From NCBI GenBank assembly GCA_029239755.1, contig JARBUI010000013.1:1-64000 (forward strand): DNA of 64,000 bases, given 5' to 3'. This document shows positions 1 through 9,368 of this stretch, piece by piece. Origin of the DNA: Clostridia bacterium (GTDB lineage: Bacteria; Bacillota; Clostridia; Lachnospirales; Cellulosilyticaceae). Both the position numbers and the translations under genes were made by a program. Below the pieces are notes generated by a model. That model saw nothing but the letters and a program-made list of their open reading frames with translations. It ran no database searches and was not told the DNA's origin. Each line of letters begins with the position of its first letter. The first letter of the stretch is position 1.

Positions 1-128
1 CTATTTGCTTTTACAGTTTGTGTGCAAGTAGAAACAGGTGCAGCAAATACGCTGGTTGAACCTACTAAAATAGCAAATGAAGCAAGCACTGAAATAGTTG
101 TTTTAGATAAGTTTTTATTTATTTTCAT
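1..128 (-). CDS. CAP-domain secreted protein, N-terminal part (cut by window edge)
   Basis: The reverse strand from an ATG at 128 reads 42 codons and runs off the left edge. The visible part is a signal peptide: MKINK start, hydrophobic core, then VFAA as a likely cleavage site. It matches the N-terminus of the complete CAP-domain gene at 15752-16501 almost residue for residue, including the ASFAILVGSTS core. The same AGGAGGATAAC ribosome binding site precedes both starts. I infer a paralogue; whether the rest is intact cannot be seen. Confidence 0.7.
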   Translation of the reverse strand, partial: MKINKNLSKTTISVLASFAILVGSTSVFAAPVSTCTQTVKAN

Positions 129-218
129 GGTTGTTATCCTCCTAATAGTCATTACGTAAATATATTACGCAAATGCTTTATTTTGTTACACAAATGTTAA
201 GCAATTGTTACAAAAGTT

Positions 219-247
219 ATTATATCCTATAAAAAAGAATAATGCAA
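219..247 (-). promoter_or_regulatory. Sigma-A-type promoter of the left CAP gene
   Basis: Reading leftward, TTGCAT (242-247) and TATAAT (219-224) are separated by 17 bases. The same pair with the same spacing lies before the intact CAP gene at 16557-16585, so the promoter was duplicated with the gene. The remaining bases to the CPBP gene at 400 show no other clear signal. Confidence 0.55.
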
Positions 248-399
248 CACATAAAAAAGAATTGCCAATGAATACCTTAAGGGGTTACCTGTTTTCAGAT
301 GGCAGTATATTTTTTAAGAAATACTGCTATAATTTTATATAAGTGACTTTAGATACACAGATAGGATGATAAAGTTAAATTGAGGGGAGCTATAGGTAG

Positions 400-1302
400 A
401 TGTTTATTAATAAAGAGGGAAAAGTAAGATCAGGATGGAAGGTCCTGATGGCTGTGGCTGGGATATACGTTGCGCTATGGGTTGTTTTTTTTGCTTTTCA
501 TAGACTAAGTTATGCGTTTGTAAAAGCCGCTGCTGATACGCAGGTGATGATAGATCAAAAGTGGAGTGAACTATATAATTTGTGGTTTAAGCCTCTCATT
601 ATAATACAGAACATTATTATGATTGCTGTACCTATTTGGATTTGGAAGAGTAGGATTAAGCGGCCACTGATGGATATGGGCCTTAGCCCTATTAAAAGTC
701 ATAAAAGAGAGCTTGCAGCTGGTCTAGCCTTTGGGGCTTTATCTATTACCTTGGTTTTTGTACTGCTTTTATTTGTTGGAAATGCCGAGGTAAGATCATG
801 GATTCCTGTATTTTCAGCTGATACTATTATTTATTTGTTTATATATATCATGGTTGGTTTTGGAGAAGAGGTTTTAGGCAGGGGCTATATCATGTCCGTA
901 CTGCGTCAGACAAAGAATGTTCCTTTAATAGTGATTGTATCAGCAGTCATATTTTCGCTGCTGCATATGGCTAATCCATCAGTTAATATACTTCCGCTGG
1001 TTAATATCTTTTTGGTAGGGGTGTTATTTGCTTATATGTATCTAAAGTCAGGGAACATATGGATGCCTATAGGCTACCATATTACTTGGAATTACTTTCA
1101 AGGCAATGTCTATGGCTTCCCGGTCAGCGGGATTGGGGGACAAGGGATTATTACTACTCGGCTTAGCAGGAACACTATCATGAACGGCGGAGAATTTGGT
1201 CCCGAGGGAGGTCTCGTCGTAACGATAATCATTATTATTGGATTTGCATTTGTGAAATGGTACTATAGGAAGAAAGAATTTAGCTTTATTGAAATGGATT
1301 AA
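400..1302 (+). CDS. CPBP family intramembrane metalloprotease
   Basis: This is a 300-residue multi-pass membrane protein with about seven or eight hydrophobic segments. The three CPBP (Abi/CAAX-like) motifs are visible: EExxxR at E156-E157-R161, FxxxH ending at H189, and HxxxN at H227-N231. In this family they form the metal-binding site of an intramembrane glutamic-type protease. Family members process prenylated or other membrane proteins, or give immunity to bacteriocins; the substrate here is unknown. The start follows a GAGGGGAG ribosome binding site. The gene stands alone and is closed by a terminator at 1325. No bacteriocin-like peptide gene was seen next to it. Confidence 0.85.
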   Translation: MFINKEGKVRSGWKVLMAVAGIYVALWVVFFAFHRLSYAFVKAAADTQVMIDQKWSELYNLWFKPLIIIQNIIMIAVPIWIWKSRIKRPLMDMGLSPIKSHKRELAAGLAFGALSITLVFVLLLFVGNAEVRSWIPVFSADTIIYLFIYIMVGFGEEVLGRGYIMSVLRQTKNVPLIVIVSAVIFSLLHMANPSVNILPLVNIFLVGVLFAYMYLKSGNIWMPIGYHITWNYFQGNVYGFPVSGIGGQGIITTRLSRNTIMNGGEFGPEGGLVVTIIIIIGFAFVKWYYRKKEFSFIEMD

Positions 1303-1324
1303 AATATAAAGTATAAACAATTAT

Positions 1325-1365
1325 AAAAGGGCAGTTTCTCTATTTTAAAGAGAGACAGCCCTTTT
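1325..1365 (+). terminator. Hairpin terminator after the CPBP gene
   Basis: The arms AAAAGGGCAGTTTCTCT and its near-complement pair around a short AT loop and end in TTTT. The core resembles the hairpin at 6981-7018 (GGCAGTTTCTCT in both). Both hairpins lie directly before CAP-gene remnants, which suggests shared ancestry of the flanks. Confidence 0.75.
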
Positions 1366-1388
1366 ACAGCTTGAAAATGCAATGAAGG

Positions 1389-1496
1389 TTATTTACCAAT
1401 TAACATTTATGTCCAGTAGTTATCGTTTGCTAAATAACCTAATCCAATATGAGTAAATGATGTTTTTAAGATATTAGCTCTATGACCCAAACTATT
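1389..1496 (-). pseudogene. Remnant of CAP-domain gene, C-terminal end
   Basis: The reverse strand reads NSLGHRANILKTSFTHIG, then LGYLANDNYWT, a stop, and MLIGK. The intact protein (15752-16501) reads NSPGHRANILKASFTHIG, VGYVANGNYWT, QMFVGR. The glutamine codon CAA has become TAA. Nothing upstream (higher coordinates) keeps the frame open, so this is a decayed end fragment lying between the CPBP gene and the chemoreceptor. Confidence 0.8.
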
Positions 1497-1512
1497 AGTA
1501 GTTGTTAAACTA

Positions 1513-3540
1513 TTAAGATGTTATTTTAAATGTTGAAACAATACATTCCAGCGTATTGGCTACGGTATGCAGTTCTTTGGCATTGTCAACTACCTTTTCG
1601 GTATTTAATAATAAATTGCTGGACATACCATTAACATTCTCTACTGTGGCAAGTATTTCTTCCGTACCAGCTGATTGTTCTTCGGTGGTGCTGACTAAGT
1701 CTTGTGCAACTAAATTGATTTTGTCTACATCATCTATCATTGTTTGTATTGTTTTATAGGTGTTTTTTGTGGAGCTCAGTATGTTTTCAAACATGATACC
1801 TGTGTCATTAATGAGTGTTGCGCTGCTATTTATATCGTGTACATTTTTATTTGTTTCGTTAACGGCAATGTGTGTTACATTTATTACCTTTTCAACTAAA
1901 TCAGAAATTTGTTTCGTTGAGGTAGTTGTCGATTCAGCAAGTTTTCTGATTTCATCTGCAACAACCGAAAAGCCCCTGCCAGCCTCCCCAGCTCTTGCTG
2001 CCTCAATCGCTGCATTTAATGCAAGTAAATTCGTTTGAGTTGCTACATTCTCTATAAACTTTATAATGTTCCTAATTTCTTCTGCTGAATTTCCTGCATC
2101 CAATACAGAATTTGACATGGCACTAACAGATTCTCTGATGATTGCCATTTCAGCAGTAATTTTATCCATATCTTTTTTTCCTTTTTCAGAAATATTAACT
2201 GCTTCTTGGGCATTTGCTTTTGCAATTTCTCCATTTTTTAAGCTGCTATCCATGATAAGGGCTAATTCGTTGGCACTTCCAACAACTTCGCCTATTGCAG
2301 AGGTCATTTCATTCATTGTAACAGTTATTTCGCCTAGGGCGTCGGCCTGAGACTTGGCTATATTTTGCATATCAATAGAATACTGCATGGTATGCCCAGA
2401 TTTGTTTTTGACTTCATTAGATAAAGAGACAATATTTGTTACTATTTCTCTAAAAGAGGTTATCATTTTATTTAATCCCGTTGTTAACAGACCAAATTCA
2501 TCATTTCTTCTAGAAGAAAAGCCTAAGGTTAGATTGCCTTGCTGAATTTCTTCTGTAGCTACTAAAATGCTTTTAACCATTTTAATAATAGAACCAATGA
2601 TTGCAAATACCACTATTAATAAGACAAACATAAGAAGGCTTATACCGATGATTGTAGTTGTCACAATACCAAAAAATTCATTTCTGGACACCAAACTCCC
2701 TATTTTCCAATCGACGCCCTCTATTCTTATTACATCAAATATGTATCCATGAAAATTATTATCATGATAGTTTACTTCTTGATTGTTACTAATAATTCCG
2801 CCAGCAGTGGCAAGGATTTTATCACTATCATCTACGATACTCGTCATAATTTGGTCGCTGCTGCTGTTGGCAATATATTGATTTTCTTGGGATAATAAAA
2901 AGGTCTTTCCTTTTTCGCCGATAACCCAATCATTTACTTTGGCTCCAAGAGCTGCGATATCTAAATCTACAGTTATAACGCCTAGCAATTCGCCTGCTTC
3001 ATTTTTTATTACTCTGCCTGTTGTGATAAAAATACCGCCGGTTGCTTCATCATAATAGGGTGATGTCCATGCGACCTTGCCATCTGCAGCAACTATTTTT
3101 TTATACCAATCTTGTTCAGGATAATTATAATCATCTGCCTCATATTCTAGTGTCAATGCAAACTGATCGCCGTCTCTATAGACATAAGGCCCAAAAAACT
3201 TTCTATTTTTATCATATTTGTAAGGTTCATACCATACACCAGAGCCGGAGATGGTATCATTCATAGCAACATAGCTTTCTAAAATGGCTTGGTATTGTTC
3301 TTGCGTAAGGGAGGAATCTGCATTTTCAACTGTTTCTGCTAATAGATTAGAAAGCCCTCCTGAAGCCTGCAAAGTTGCTTCTATTTCTTGTTTTGTATTT
3401 TCGGTGCGAGAAGTTACTAAGGCGCTAATGGTATCCCCAAAAGCAGAATGAATTAAGTAGTTAAAAATAACTAGGCCAATTAGAAAAGATGGTATTAGAA
3501 TGACTGCAATCTTAAAAGTAAGCGTACTAGTCTTTTTCAT
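1513..3540 (-). CDS. Methyl-accepting chemotaxis protein with double Cache sensor
   Basis: A 675-residue chemoreceptor in classical layout. An N-terminal membrane helix (about 10-30) is followed by a periplasm-like double Cache ligand domain (about 35-280). It carries the [18 protein letters not shown] strip typical of dCache_1. A second helix (about 290-315), HAMP and the coiled-coil signalling domain follow. The tip that contacts CheA and CheW is present ([20 protein letters not shown]). dCache_1 receptors often bind amino acids or other small metabolites; the ligand cannot be told. The start follows AAGGAGGA. No other chemotaxis gene is adjacent; a truncated second receptor begins at 62553. 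Confidence 0.92.
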   Translation of the reverse strand: MKKTSTLTFKIAVILIPSFLIGLVIFNYLIHSAFGDTISALVTSRTENTKQEIEATLQASGGLSNLLAETVENADSSLTQEQYQAILESYVAMNDTISGSGVWYEPYKYDKNRKFFGPYVYRDGDQFALTLEYEADDYNYPEQDWYKKIVAADGKVAWTSPYYDEATGGIFITTGRVIKNEAGELLGVITVDLDIAALGAKVNDWVIGEKGKTFLLSQENQYIANSSSDQIMTSIVDDSDKILATAGGIISNNQEVNYHDNNFHGYIFDVIRIEGVDWKIGSLVSRNEFFGIVTTTIIGISLLMFVLLIVVFAIIGSIIKMVKSILVATEEIQQGNLTLGFSSRRNDEFGLLTTGLNKMITSFREIVTNIVSLSNEVKNKSGHTMQYSIDMQNIAKSQADALGEITVTMNEMTSAIGEVVGSANELALIMDSSLKNGEIAKANAQEAVNISEKGKKDMDKITAEMAIIRESVSAMSNSVLDAGNSAEEIRNIIKFIENVATQTNLLALNAAIEAARAGEAGRGFSVVADEIRKLAESTTTSTKQISDLVEKVINVTHIAVNETNKNVHDINSSATLINDTGIMFENILSSTKNTYKTIQTMIDDVDKINLVAQDLVSTTEEQSAGTEEILATVENVNGMSSNLLLNTEKVVDNAKELHTVANTLECIVSTFKITS

Positions 3541-3660
3541 AATGAGTCCTCCTTGTATGTTTTTTTATTTCTAAAGCACATAAAATAAGTTGAAATAACC
3601 CGTTGTTTGAATGTAAGCATAGTATAGCACTTATAAACATATTGTGCCATGGGATAATGC

Positions 3661-3699
3661 GAGAATGTTTGCTCTATAGTCTGGGCTATTTATCCAAGC
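3661..3699 (-). pseudogene. Short remnant of CAP-domain gene
   Basis: The reverse strand reads AWINSPDYRANIL, against AWMNSPGHRANIL in the intact CAP protein. Only this 13-residue block is preserved. It lies in the 327-base gap between two divergently read signalling genes (3541-3867). The rest of that gap shows no gene; a TATACT-like -10 for the chemoreceptor lies near 3620. Confidence 0.65.
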
Positions 3700-3867
3700 G
3701 GTATTTAGGCAGGGTTTAATGGTATGCCTAAGGTATGTGCGTACTTAAGTTTGTATAGCAAATAGTGTTGAGTTTTAGAGGTTTTGAGTATATCATTGAA
3801 TGAGAGGTAGTTACTGGGAATTGAGAGACAGATTGAAAGGTTCATTTCGTTTCAAAGGGGAGGCTAC

Positions 3868-6800
3868 ATGATGTGGCAAATAGTAATTTCATTCATATTT
3901 TACTTAGGGTTTATCATCTATTTTTTACTTGGCGTTTATGCTATAGCTCTCAATATGAACGAACATCTTAACCGGGTGTTTTTATTCCTTTGTCTTTCAA
4001 TTTCAATATGGGCATTTTCTTTTGCTGTTGGAAATTCAGCCAGCAGCTATGAAGAGGCATTAATGTGGCGCCGTATATCTTCCCTTGGCTGGGGAGTAGC
4101 ATACAGTATTATTGTTCATTTTACTCTTGTTTTAATGGGAGCCAAGCGTGCTTTAAAAACAAAGTGGGTCTACGCTGTACTTTATTTGCCAGCTGTTACG
4201 AATGTGATCATTTTTTGTCTTAGCAGCAAAATGGCAGAAAATCAGTATCATTTAGTACATACTGCAGCTGGCTGGGCGAATATACCCGTTAAAAATATAG
4301 TTGATATATACTTTAATTGCTACTATTTATTATTCTCGCTTATCACATTTATTCTTCTCATGAGCTGGCATCAAAAAACCAGAAGCTTGATTAAGAAAAA
4401 ATATGCAAAATACTTGATGATATCCCTAAGTATTTCATTATTGCTAGGGATCTCAACCGATGCCCTGGTTAATCGTTATCTGGAATTTAAAATACCTTCA
4501 TTAGCACCTATTATTATCTTGATTCCTATTACCACCATTTTTTACTTCATCCATAGGCATGGACTTATGCAGCCTAAGAGGGATAAGAGATCTATAGCTG
4601 AAGGCGTTATCCTAAGTGATGATAAACGCGCGAGTTTATTTAAGTATATTGCAATAGTTTTTTTAATCGGAAGTATTTTAAATCTGCTCATTTGCATTTT
4701 TTACTCGGTAAAATGGTCATCCGGCTTTTTTTTAAGTACTGTGATGGTAGTTGGCGGAGCAGTGATTTTTGTTATACCTTCTGTTTCAAAATCATCAAAG
4801 GTTCAAGAAAATGTACTAATGATTCTGATGGCAATCCTTATACCACTTGTTTTATTTTCAAATTATAATCAGTCTGTAAGGAACATACTGTGGCCAGTGC
4901 CTTTGTTTCTTATGATGGTAACCATTATATTTAATAGCAGAACAATGTCATGGATTATTGCAGGTATAAGCTTATTGACTGGAATAGTATCATGGGTTAC
5001 AAGTCCTGAGTTAGTGATTCTGGTGGGGCCGTTTGATCATGTACTTAGAATTGCATTTTATGGCGTAGCGATTATGCTGACAAGCTATATCAATAAGATA
5101 TATATTTTAAGATTGAACGAAAATGAAAAACAAATGCGGTTTCAAAAAATGATTTCAACCATTTCTACAGATTTTGTGACGGCAACAAGTAATAACCTGG
5201 ATGATAAAATCAAAGCTTTACTGGAGACATGTGCACACTATACTCAGGCTGATCGAAGTTACTTAGGACTATTTAATGAAGACCTTCAAATGATCTGCTT
5301 TACACATGAATGGATTAGAGATGGGGTTAAGCCTGTTATAGAAAACCTAGAAGGACTTCAAGTTGATCAGTATTCTTGGGCGAAGAGTAAAATGTTAAAA
5401 AACGAGATTATTTTTGTCCCCACAGTGAATACATTGCCAGCAGAGGCAAAACCAGAAAAAGAAATGATGTTATCACGAGAAATCAAATCACTTCTTTACA
5501 TTCCTATATTAAATAAAGAAAAAGTCATAGGATTCATTGGCTTTGATCAAGTTAAAGCACAAAAAATATGGGGGATTGAGGACCATGATTTACTTAAAGT
5601 ACTGGCAAACATCTTGGCAGAGGCCATAGCAAAAGTAGAAGTGGAAAAAAACATCAATCAACTAGCTTACTATGATCGTTTGACGGGATTGCCTAATAGA
5701 AGCCTTTTTAATAATCGGCTGGAGCAAGCTATCAACTTAGCTAGGAGAAGCGAAAAGCTGGTAGGCGTGATGTTTATCGATTTAGATGGATTTAAAGCAG
5801 TTAATGATACACTGGGTCACGACTGGGGAGATTATTTATTAAAGCAAGTATCAGACAGGCTGTCTAGTTGTATCAGAGAATATGATACTGTTGCCAGGTT
5901 TGGTGGAGATGAGTATCTTATCATGATTCCAGAGGTCTCACATCTAAAAGATATTGAGGAAGTCGCGAGGCGGATTATGGGTGTTTTTGAACAAACAATT
6001 TTTGTTAATGGGCAAGAGTTTTTTATTACAGCAAGTGGCGGTATTGCAGTGTTTCCAGTAGATGGAGAAGAAGCAAATGTACTCATAAAAAACGCAGACT
6101 TAGCAATGTATGCGGCAAAAAATAATGGCAAGAGTCAGTATGCTGTTTGTTCTTTGGGAATGAAAGAAGACGTGCTGAAAAAAATGACTCTTACCAACAA
6201 TTTGTATAGGGCACTGGAAAAAAATGAGCTTGAGCTTAACTATCAGCCTCAGGTATGTATTAAAACTAAAGAAATCATAGGGATAGAAGCGTTAATAAGA
6301 TGGAATCATCCAGAACTAGGGCGAATACCGCCAAGTGCATTTATACCTATCGCTGAGCAAAATGGCCTTATTAATCCAATTGGAGAATGGGTATTACAGG
6401 CAGCATGCAGGCAGAATAAAGCATGGCAGGATTTAGGTTTTAAACCTGTTAGGATGGCAGTAAACATATCAGTTGAGCAGCTTCGCAGCGGTAATCTAGT
6501 ACATATGGTCAAAAAGTGTCTTAAAGAAACTGGACTAGGTCCTCACTATTTGGAACTTGAAATTACTGAAAGTATTGCAATGGAAGAATCTAGCTACATG
6601 ATTAAGGCCCTTCATGAACTGAAAACTTTGGGAGTTGCAATTGCCATCGATGATTTTGGAGTAGAATACTCTTCGCTGAGCCGATTAAAGAATTTGCCAG
6701 TAGATAAACTCAAAATGGATATGCAGTTTATACAAGGAATAGGCCTAAATAGCAAAGATGAATCCATTATTTCCGTTATTATTCATTTGGCGAGAAGCTT

Positions 6801-6978
6801 AGGTCTTAAGGTTATTGCAGAAGGTGTAGAAACTAAAGTGCAGCTTGACTTTTTAACCAGAGAAGGTTGCAATGAAGTTCAGGGATACTATTATTATAGG
6901 CCTATGCTAAGAGAAGAAATAGAAAGCAGTATCTTCGCTTCACCTTGCCAGGTAAGCAGAGAGCATTTAGAGATTTAA
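3868..6978 (+). CDS. 7TM-GAF-GGDEF-EAL c-di-GMP turnover protein
   Basis: This 1036-residue protein combines opposing c-di-GMP activities. The N-terminal ~420 residues are membrane segments. The first ~230 resemble the 7TM region found before bacterial sensor kinases. A GAF-like domain (about 440-590) precedes the GGDEF and EAL domains. The cyclase site GGDEY (679-683) is intact, with an RxxD inhibitory site (REYD) five residues before it. The phosphodiesterase domain has EAL at 807-809 plus the VNIS, ITES, DDFG and AEGVET motifs, although the usual GTGYSS is GVEYSS. Both halves look catalytically competent; which dominates is unknown. A terminator follows directly. Confidence 0.92.
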   Translation: MMWQIVISFIFYLGFIIYFLLGVYAIALNMNEHLNRVFLFLCLSISIWAFSFAVGNSASSYEEALMWRRISSLGWGVAYSIIVHFTLVLMGAKRALKTKWVYAVLYLPAVTNVIIFCLSSKMAENQYHLVHTAAGWANIPVKNIVDIYFNCYYLLFSLITFILLMSWHQKTRSLIKKKYAKYLMISLSISLLLGISTDALVNRYLEFKIPSLAPIIILIPITTIFYFIHRHGLMQPKRDKRSIAEGVILSDDKRASLFKYIAIVFLIGSILNLLICIFYSVKWSSGFFLSTVMVVGGAVIFVIPSVSKSSKVQENVLMILMAILIPLVLFSNYNQSVRNILWPVPLFLMMVTIIFNSRTMSWIIAGISLLTGIVSWVTSPELVILVGPFDHVLRIAFYGVAIMLTSYINKIYILRLNENEKQMRFQKMISTISTDFVTATSNNLDDKIKALLETCAHYTQADRSYLGLFNEDLQMICFTHEWIRDGVKPVIENLEGLQVDQYSWAKSKMLKNEIIFVPTVNTLPAEAKPEKEMMLSREIKSLLYIPILNKEKVIGFIGFDQVKAQKIWGIEDHDLLKVLANILAEAIAKVEVEKNINQLAYYDRLTGLPNRSLFNNRLEQAINLARRSEKLVGVMFIDLDGFKAVNDTLGHDWGDYLLKQVSDRLSSCIREYDTVARFGGDEYLIMIPEVSHLKDIEEVARRIMGVFEQTIFVNGQEFFITASGGIAVFPVDGEEANVLIKNADLAMYAAKNNGKSQYAVCSLGMKEDVLKKMTLTNNLYRALEKNELELNYQPQVCIKTKEIIGIEALIRWNHPELGRIPPSAFIPIAEQNGLINPIGEWVLQAACRQNKAWQDLGFKPVRMAVNISVEQLRSGNLVHMVKKCLKETGLGPHYLELEITESIAMEESSYMIKALHELKTLGVAIAIDDFGVEYSSLSRLKNLPVDKLKMDMQFIQGIGLNSKDESIISVIIHLARSLGLKVIAEGVETKVQLDFLTREGCNEVQGYYYYRPMLREEIESSIFASPCQVSREHLEI

Positions 6979-6980
6979 AA

Positions 6981-7018
6981 AAACGGCAGTTTCTCTTAAA
7001 ATAGAGAGACTGCCGTTT
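6981..7018 (+). terminator. Hairpin terminator after the GGDEF-EAL gene
   Basis: Sixteen-base arms (AAACGGCAGTTTCTCT and its complement with one G-T pair) enclose a TAAAAT loop. The second arm ends in GCCGTTTGC, which merges into the CAP-gene remnant that starts at 7019. Confidence 0.75.
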
Positions 7019-7131
7019 GCAACATAACCTACGCCAATATGAGTAAAGGCTGTTTTGTAAGTGATGCCAACTTCAGGTTCATCATATCAAATGGTGAACC
7101 TGAAGTTGGGCTTGTAAAAGTATATTTTTCC
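7019..7131 (-). pseudogene. Remnant of CAP-domain gene with internal deletion
   Basis: Two conserved blocks of the intact CAP protein are joined. Read on the reverse strand, a block like TSPTYGSPFDMM followed, after a frameshift, by GITYK runs directly into AFTHIGVGYVANG. The roughly 45 residues that separate these blocks in the intact protein are missing. The copy lies immediately upstream of the AEC permease promoter. Confidence 0.7.
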
Positions 7132-7137
7132 AAGCGG

Positions 7138-7187
7138 TTGACAACGAAAATTAAGAAGAGATATACTATAATGGAAATCGATTGCAT
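7138..7187 (+). promoter_or_regulatory. Promoter and LacI-type operator of the AEC permease-repressor pair
   Basis: TTGACA (7138-7143) and TATACT (7162-7167) are 18 bases apart. GAAATCGATTGCAT (7174-7187) lies across the expected transcription start. Its AATCGATT core matches the two operators before yiaK at 9308-9351. A repressor bound here would block initiation, so the LacI gene of this transcript probably represses itself. Confidence 0.75.
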
Positions 7188-7208
7188 AATATTTCAAAGG
7201 GGTGAAAG

Positions 7209-8120
7209 ATGGGAGATATATTTATTAGAGCAATGCTCTTTGTAAGCATTATTATTATTGGATATGCAATGAAACAAGCAGGTATTTTTAGAAAAGAAGA
7301 TTTTGGCGTAGTTTCTAAAATTGTGTTATATTTAACATTACCAAGTGCTATTATCATAAATTTTTCTAATTTGGTGTTAGAGAAAAGTCTGATAATGATC
7401 GTTGGGATTGGTTTTTTGTGTACCATTGTATCTGTTGCTATTGGTTATTTGATGGGGCAGGGTAAAAGCAATGAGGAGAAAGGGTTTAATATGATTAATT
7501 TAACAGGATATAATATCGGGTGTTTTACTCTTCCTTTTGCTCAAGCTTTTTTAGGCCCAGCGGGTACTGTAGCTATTTGTCTTTTTGATGCGGGGAACGC
7601 AGTCATGGCTACGGGGGGAACCTATGCGCTGGCAACTTCCTTAGATAAAAGAGAAGGAGAATCTTTTAGATTGGGTGCCATTATCAAAAGGCTTATGCAA
7701 TCACCGCCTTTAGTATGTTATATAGTGATGGTAGTGCTTGCCTTACTTAATCAAAAGCTGCCATCGCCTGTATTAGATCTTATGGAGCTTATGGGAAATG
7801 CCAATGCTTTTTTAGCTATGCTTATGATTGGTATTGGGTTTGAGTTCAGGTTAAGGAAGAATGAAGTGGTGCAAGGTGCCAAAATCATTGTCATGAGATA
7901 TGTGATTGCCCTTGTTCTTGCTATTCTTTGCTACCAATTTTTACCCTTTGATTTAACAATTCGTAAAGCAGTGGCTTTAGTTGTTTTTAGTCCTGTTTCC
8001 GCAATCAGTCCTATATTTACGCAGAAGTTGGGAGGTAACGTAGGGGTATCTAGTACCATTAACTCCTTGTGTATTTTGGTTAGTCTATTTTTAATTACAG
8101 GGATGCTTGTTTTAATATAA
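7209..8120 (+). CDS. AEC family transporter (auxin efflux carrier type)
   Basis: A 303-residue membrane protein with about ten hydrophobic segments in two halves of five, as in the bile/auxin carrier fold. Bacterial AEC members carry malate, lactate, malonate or other organic acids. The start follows AAAGGGGTG. The LacI repressor gene begins 48 bases downstream with no terminator between, so they are likely co-transcribed. The shared operators tie this permease to the sugar-acid operon at 9369-15419. It may therefore import or export a related acid; this is inference. Confidence 0.85.
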   Translation: MGDIFIRAMLFVSIIIIGYAMKQAGIFRKEDFGVVSKIVLYLTLPSAIIINFSNLVLEKSLIMIVGIGFLCTIVSVAIGYLMGQGKSNEEKGFNMINLTGYNIGCFTLPFAQAFLGPAGTVAICLFDAGNAVMATGGTYALATSLDKREGESFRLGAIIKRLMQSPPLVCYIVMVVLALLNQKLPSPVLDLMELMGNANAFLAMLMIGIGFEFRLRKNEVVQGAKIIVMRYVIALVLAILCYQFLPFDLTIRKAVALVVFSPVSAISPIFTQKLGGNVGVSSTINSLCILVSLFLITGMLVLI

Positions 8121-8168
8121 GATATATATTATTTTTAAATATAAAAAAATAAAGAAAGGAGACTATTT

Positions 8169-9158
8169 ATGACTATTTATGATATTGCAGAAAAGGCTGG
8201 AGTATCTGCTAGTACGGTATCCAGAGTCATTAATAATAAGCCTGGTATTAAAGCCGAGACAAGAGAAAAAATACAAAAGTTATTAAAAGAATACAACTAT
8301 ACGCCAGATGAAAATGCCAGAGGTTTAGTGAACAAAGCCACTAAGCTTATAGGTATTCTTATACCAGATATTAGAAATAATCACCATTCAGATCTTGCCT
8401 ACGTAGTAGAGAAAAAGTTAAGAGAACAAGGCTATTGCAGTATTATTTTAAATGCAGGCTACGAGCATAAAACGATGGCTGAAAGCATACAAATTTTAGA
8501 GCAAAGAAAAGTAGATGGGATTATTCTAGTAGGATCTGCCTTTCAGAATGATAGGGTAGAAAAAGAGTTGAGACAAAGAATGACTCATGCGCCGATTGTA
8601 TTAGCTAATGGGTATTTGGATTTGGCCAATGTACATGGGATTTTGATAGATGAAAGAAATGGGACCAAACGACTAGTTGACTTATTGTACTCAAAAGGTA
8701 AACGACATATTGCTTTTATGGGAAATTTAAACACCCCAAGTAATCAAGAAAAATTTTATGGCTATGAGGAGGGGATGGAAAAATACGGATTAACAGAAAA
8801 TAAAATACTCTTTCAGGTTTCGGGAATAGAGAAAGAGTCAGGGTATAGAGGAGTAAAGCAATTATTAAGTGAGCACCCTGATGTTGATAGTGTTATTTGT
8901 GTAGAGGACTTGATGGCAGTAGGTGTTATTCGCTATCTTAATGAATTAGGTATAAAAATACCACAGCAAATAGCTGTAACAGGAATGAATAATTCTATAT
9001 TAGGAGAGATTACCTTTCCTAGTATTACAACACTAGATAACAAGATGATAGATACGGGTTTGATGGCAGCTCAAATATTAATGAATTATTTAAATGGAGA
9101 AAATAATGCTCAAAAAGTAATGCTATTTTCTGAGATTATAGAAAGAGAAAGCACATAA
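8169..9158 (+). CDS. LacI family transcriptional repressor
   Basis: A 329-residue LacI/GalR protein. Residues 1-50 hold the helix-turn-helix (TIYDIAEKAGVSASTVSRVI) and hinge helix. The remainder is the periplasmic-binding-like effector domain. Its likely sites are the ATCGAT-centred palindromes at 7174-7187, 9308-9323 and 9336-9351, with a weaker one at 9170-9182. This fits the LacI family preference for palindromes with a central CG pair. The effector is probably the acid or sugar derivative taken up by the neighbouring TRAP system. The family call is certain; the targets are inferred. Confidence 0.92.
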   Translation: MTIYDIAEKAGVSASTVSRVINNKPGIKAETREKIQKLLKEYNYTPDENARGLVNKATKLIGILIPDIRNNHHSDLAYVVEKKLREQGYCSIILNAGYEHKTMAESIQILEQRKVDGIILVGSAFQNDRVEKELRQRMTHAPIVLANGYLDLANVHGILIDERNGTKRLVDLLYSKGKRHIAFMGNLNTPSNQEKFYGYEEGMEKYGLTENKILFQVSGIEKESGYRGVKQLLSEHPDVDSVICVEDLMAVGVIRYLNELGIKIPQQIAVTGMNNSILGEITFPSITTLDNKMIDTGLMAAQILMNYLNGENNAQKVMLFSEIIEREST

Positions 9159-9169
9159 TAAGTATTATA

Positions 9170-9182
9170 GAAATCGAATGCA
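9170..9182 (+). promoter_or_regulatory. Possible auxiliary LacI operator
   Basis: GAAATCGAATGCA differs by one base from the 7174 operator (GAAATCGATTGCA). It lies just after the repressor stop, about 130 bases before the main operator pair, where it could help DNA looping. It is a weak call, because the palindrome is broken. Confidence 0.35.
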
Positions 9183-9225
9183 AAAATGAATGATTAGAAA
9201 TAGTGATATGAAAATCAAATAGAAT

Positions 9226-9272
9226 AAAAAGGCTATAAATTTGTATAAAATGCACAAATTTATAGCCTTTTT
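9226..9272 (+). terminator. Terminator after the LacI gene
   Basis: Nineteen-base perfect arms (AAAAAGGCTATAAATTTGT and complement) with a nine-base loop end in a T-rich run. It separates the permease-repressor transcript from the yiaK operon. Confidence 0.85.
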
Positions 9273-9300
9273 ATTTGTTAATTGGAATAGTTTACGGATA

Positions 9301-9351
9301 TTGATTTTCGCAATCGATTGTGATATTATGTTTATAACAATCGATTGCGAA
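9301..9351 (+). promoter_or_regulatory. yiaK operon promoter with double LacI operator
   Basis: TTGATT (9301-9306) and TATTAT (9324-9329) lie 17 bases apart. Operator 1, TCGCAATCGATTGTGA (9308-9323), fills the spacer between them. Operator 2, with CAATCGATTG at 9338-9347, covers the start point. The operator centres are 27 bases apart. A repressor dimer at either site would exclude RNA polymerase. Confidence 0.8.
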
Positions 9352-9368
9352 AAGTATGGAGGTATCTT

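Noticed and set aside
9345..9368. Upstream ATG of yiaK at 9345
   Set aside because: It lies within the operator and close to the transcription start and lacks a ribosome site. The ATG at 9369 has TGGAGG at good spacing.
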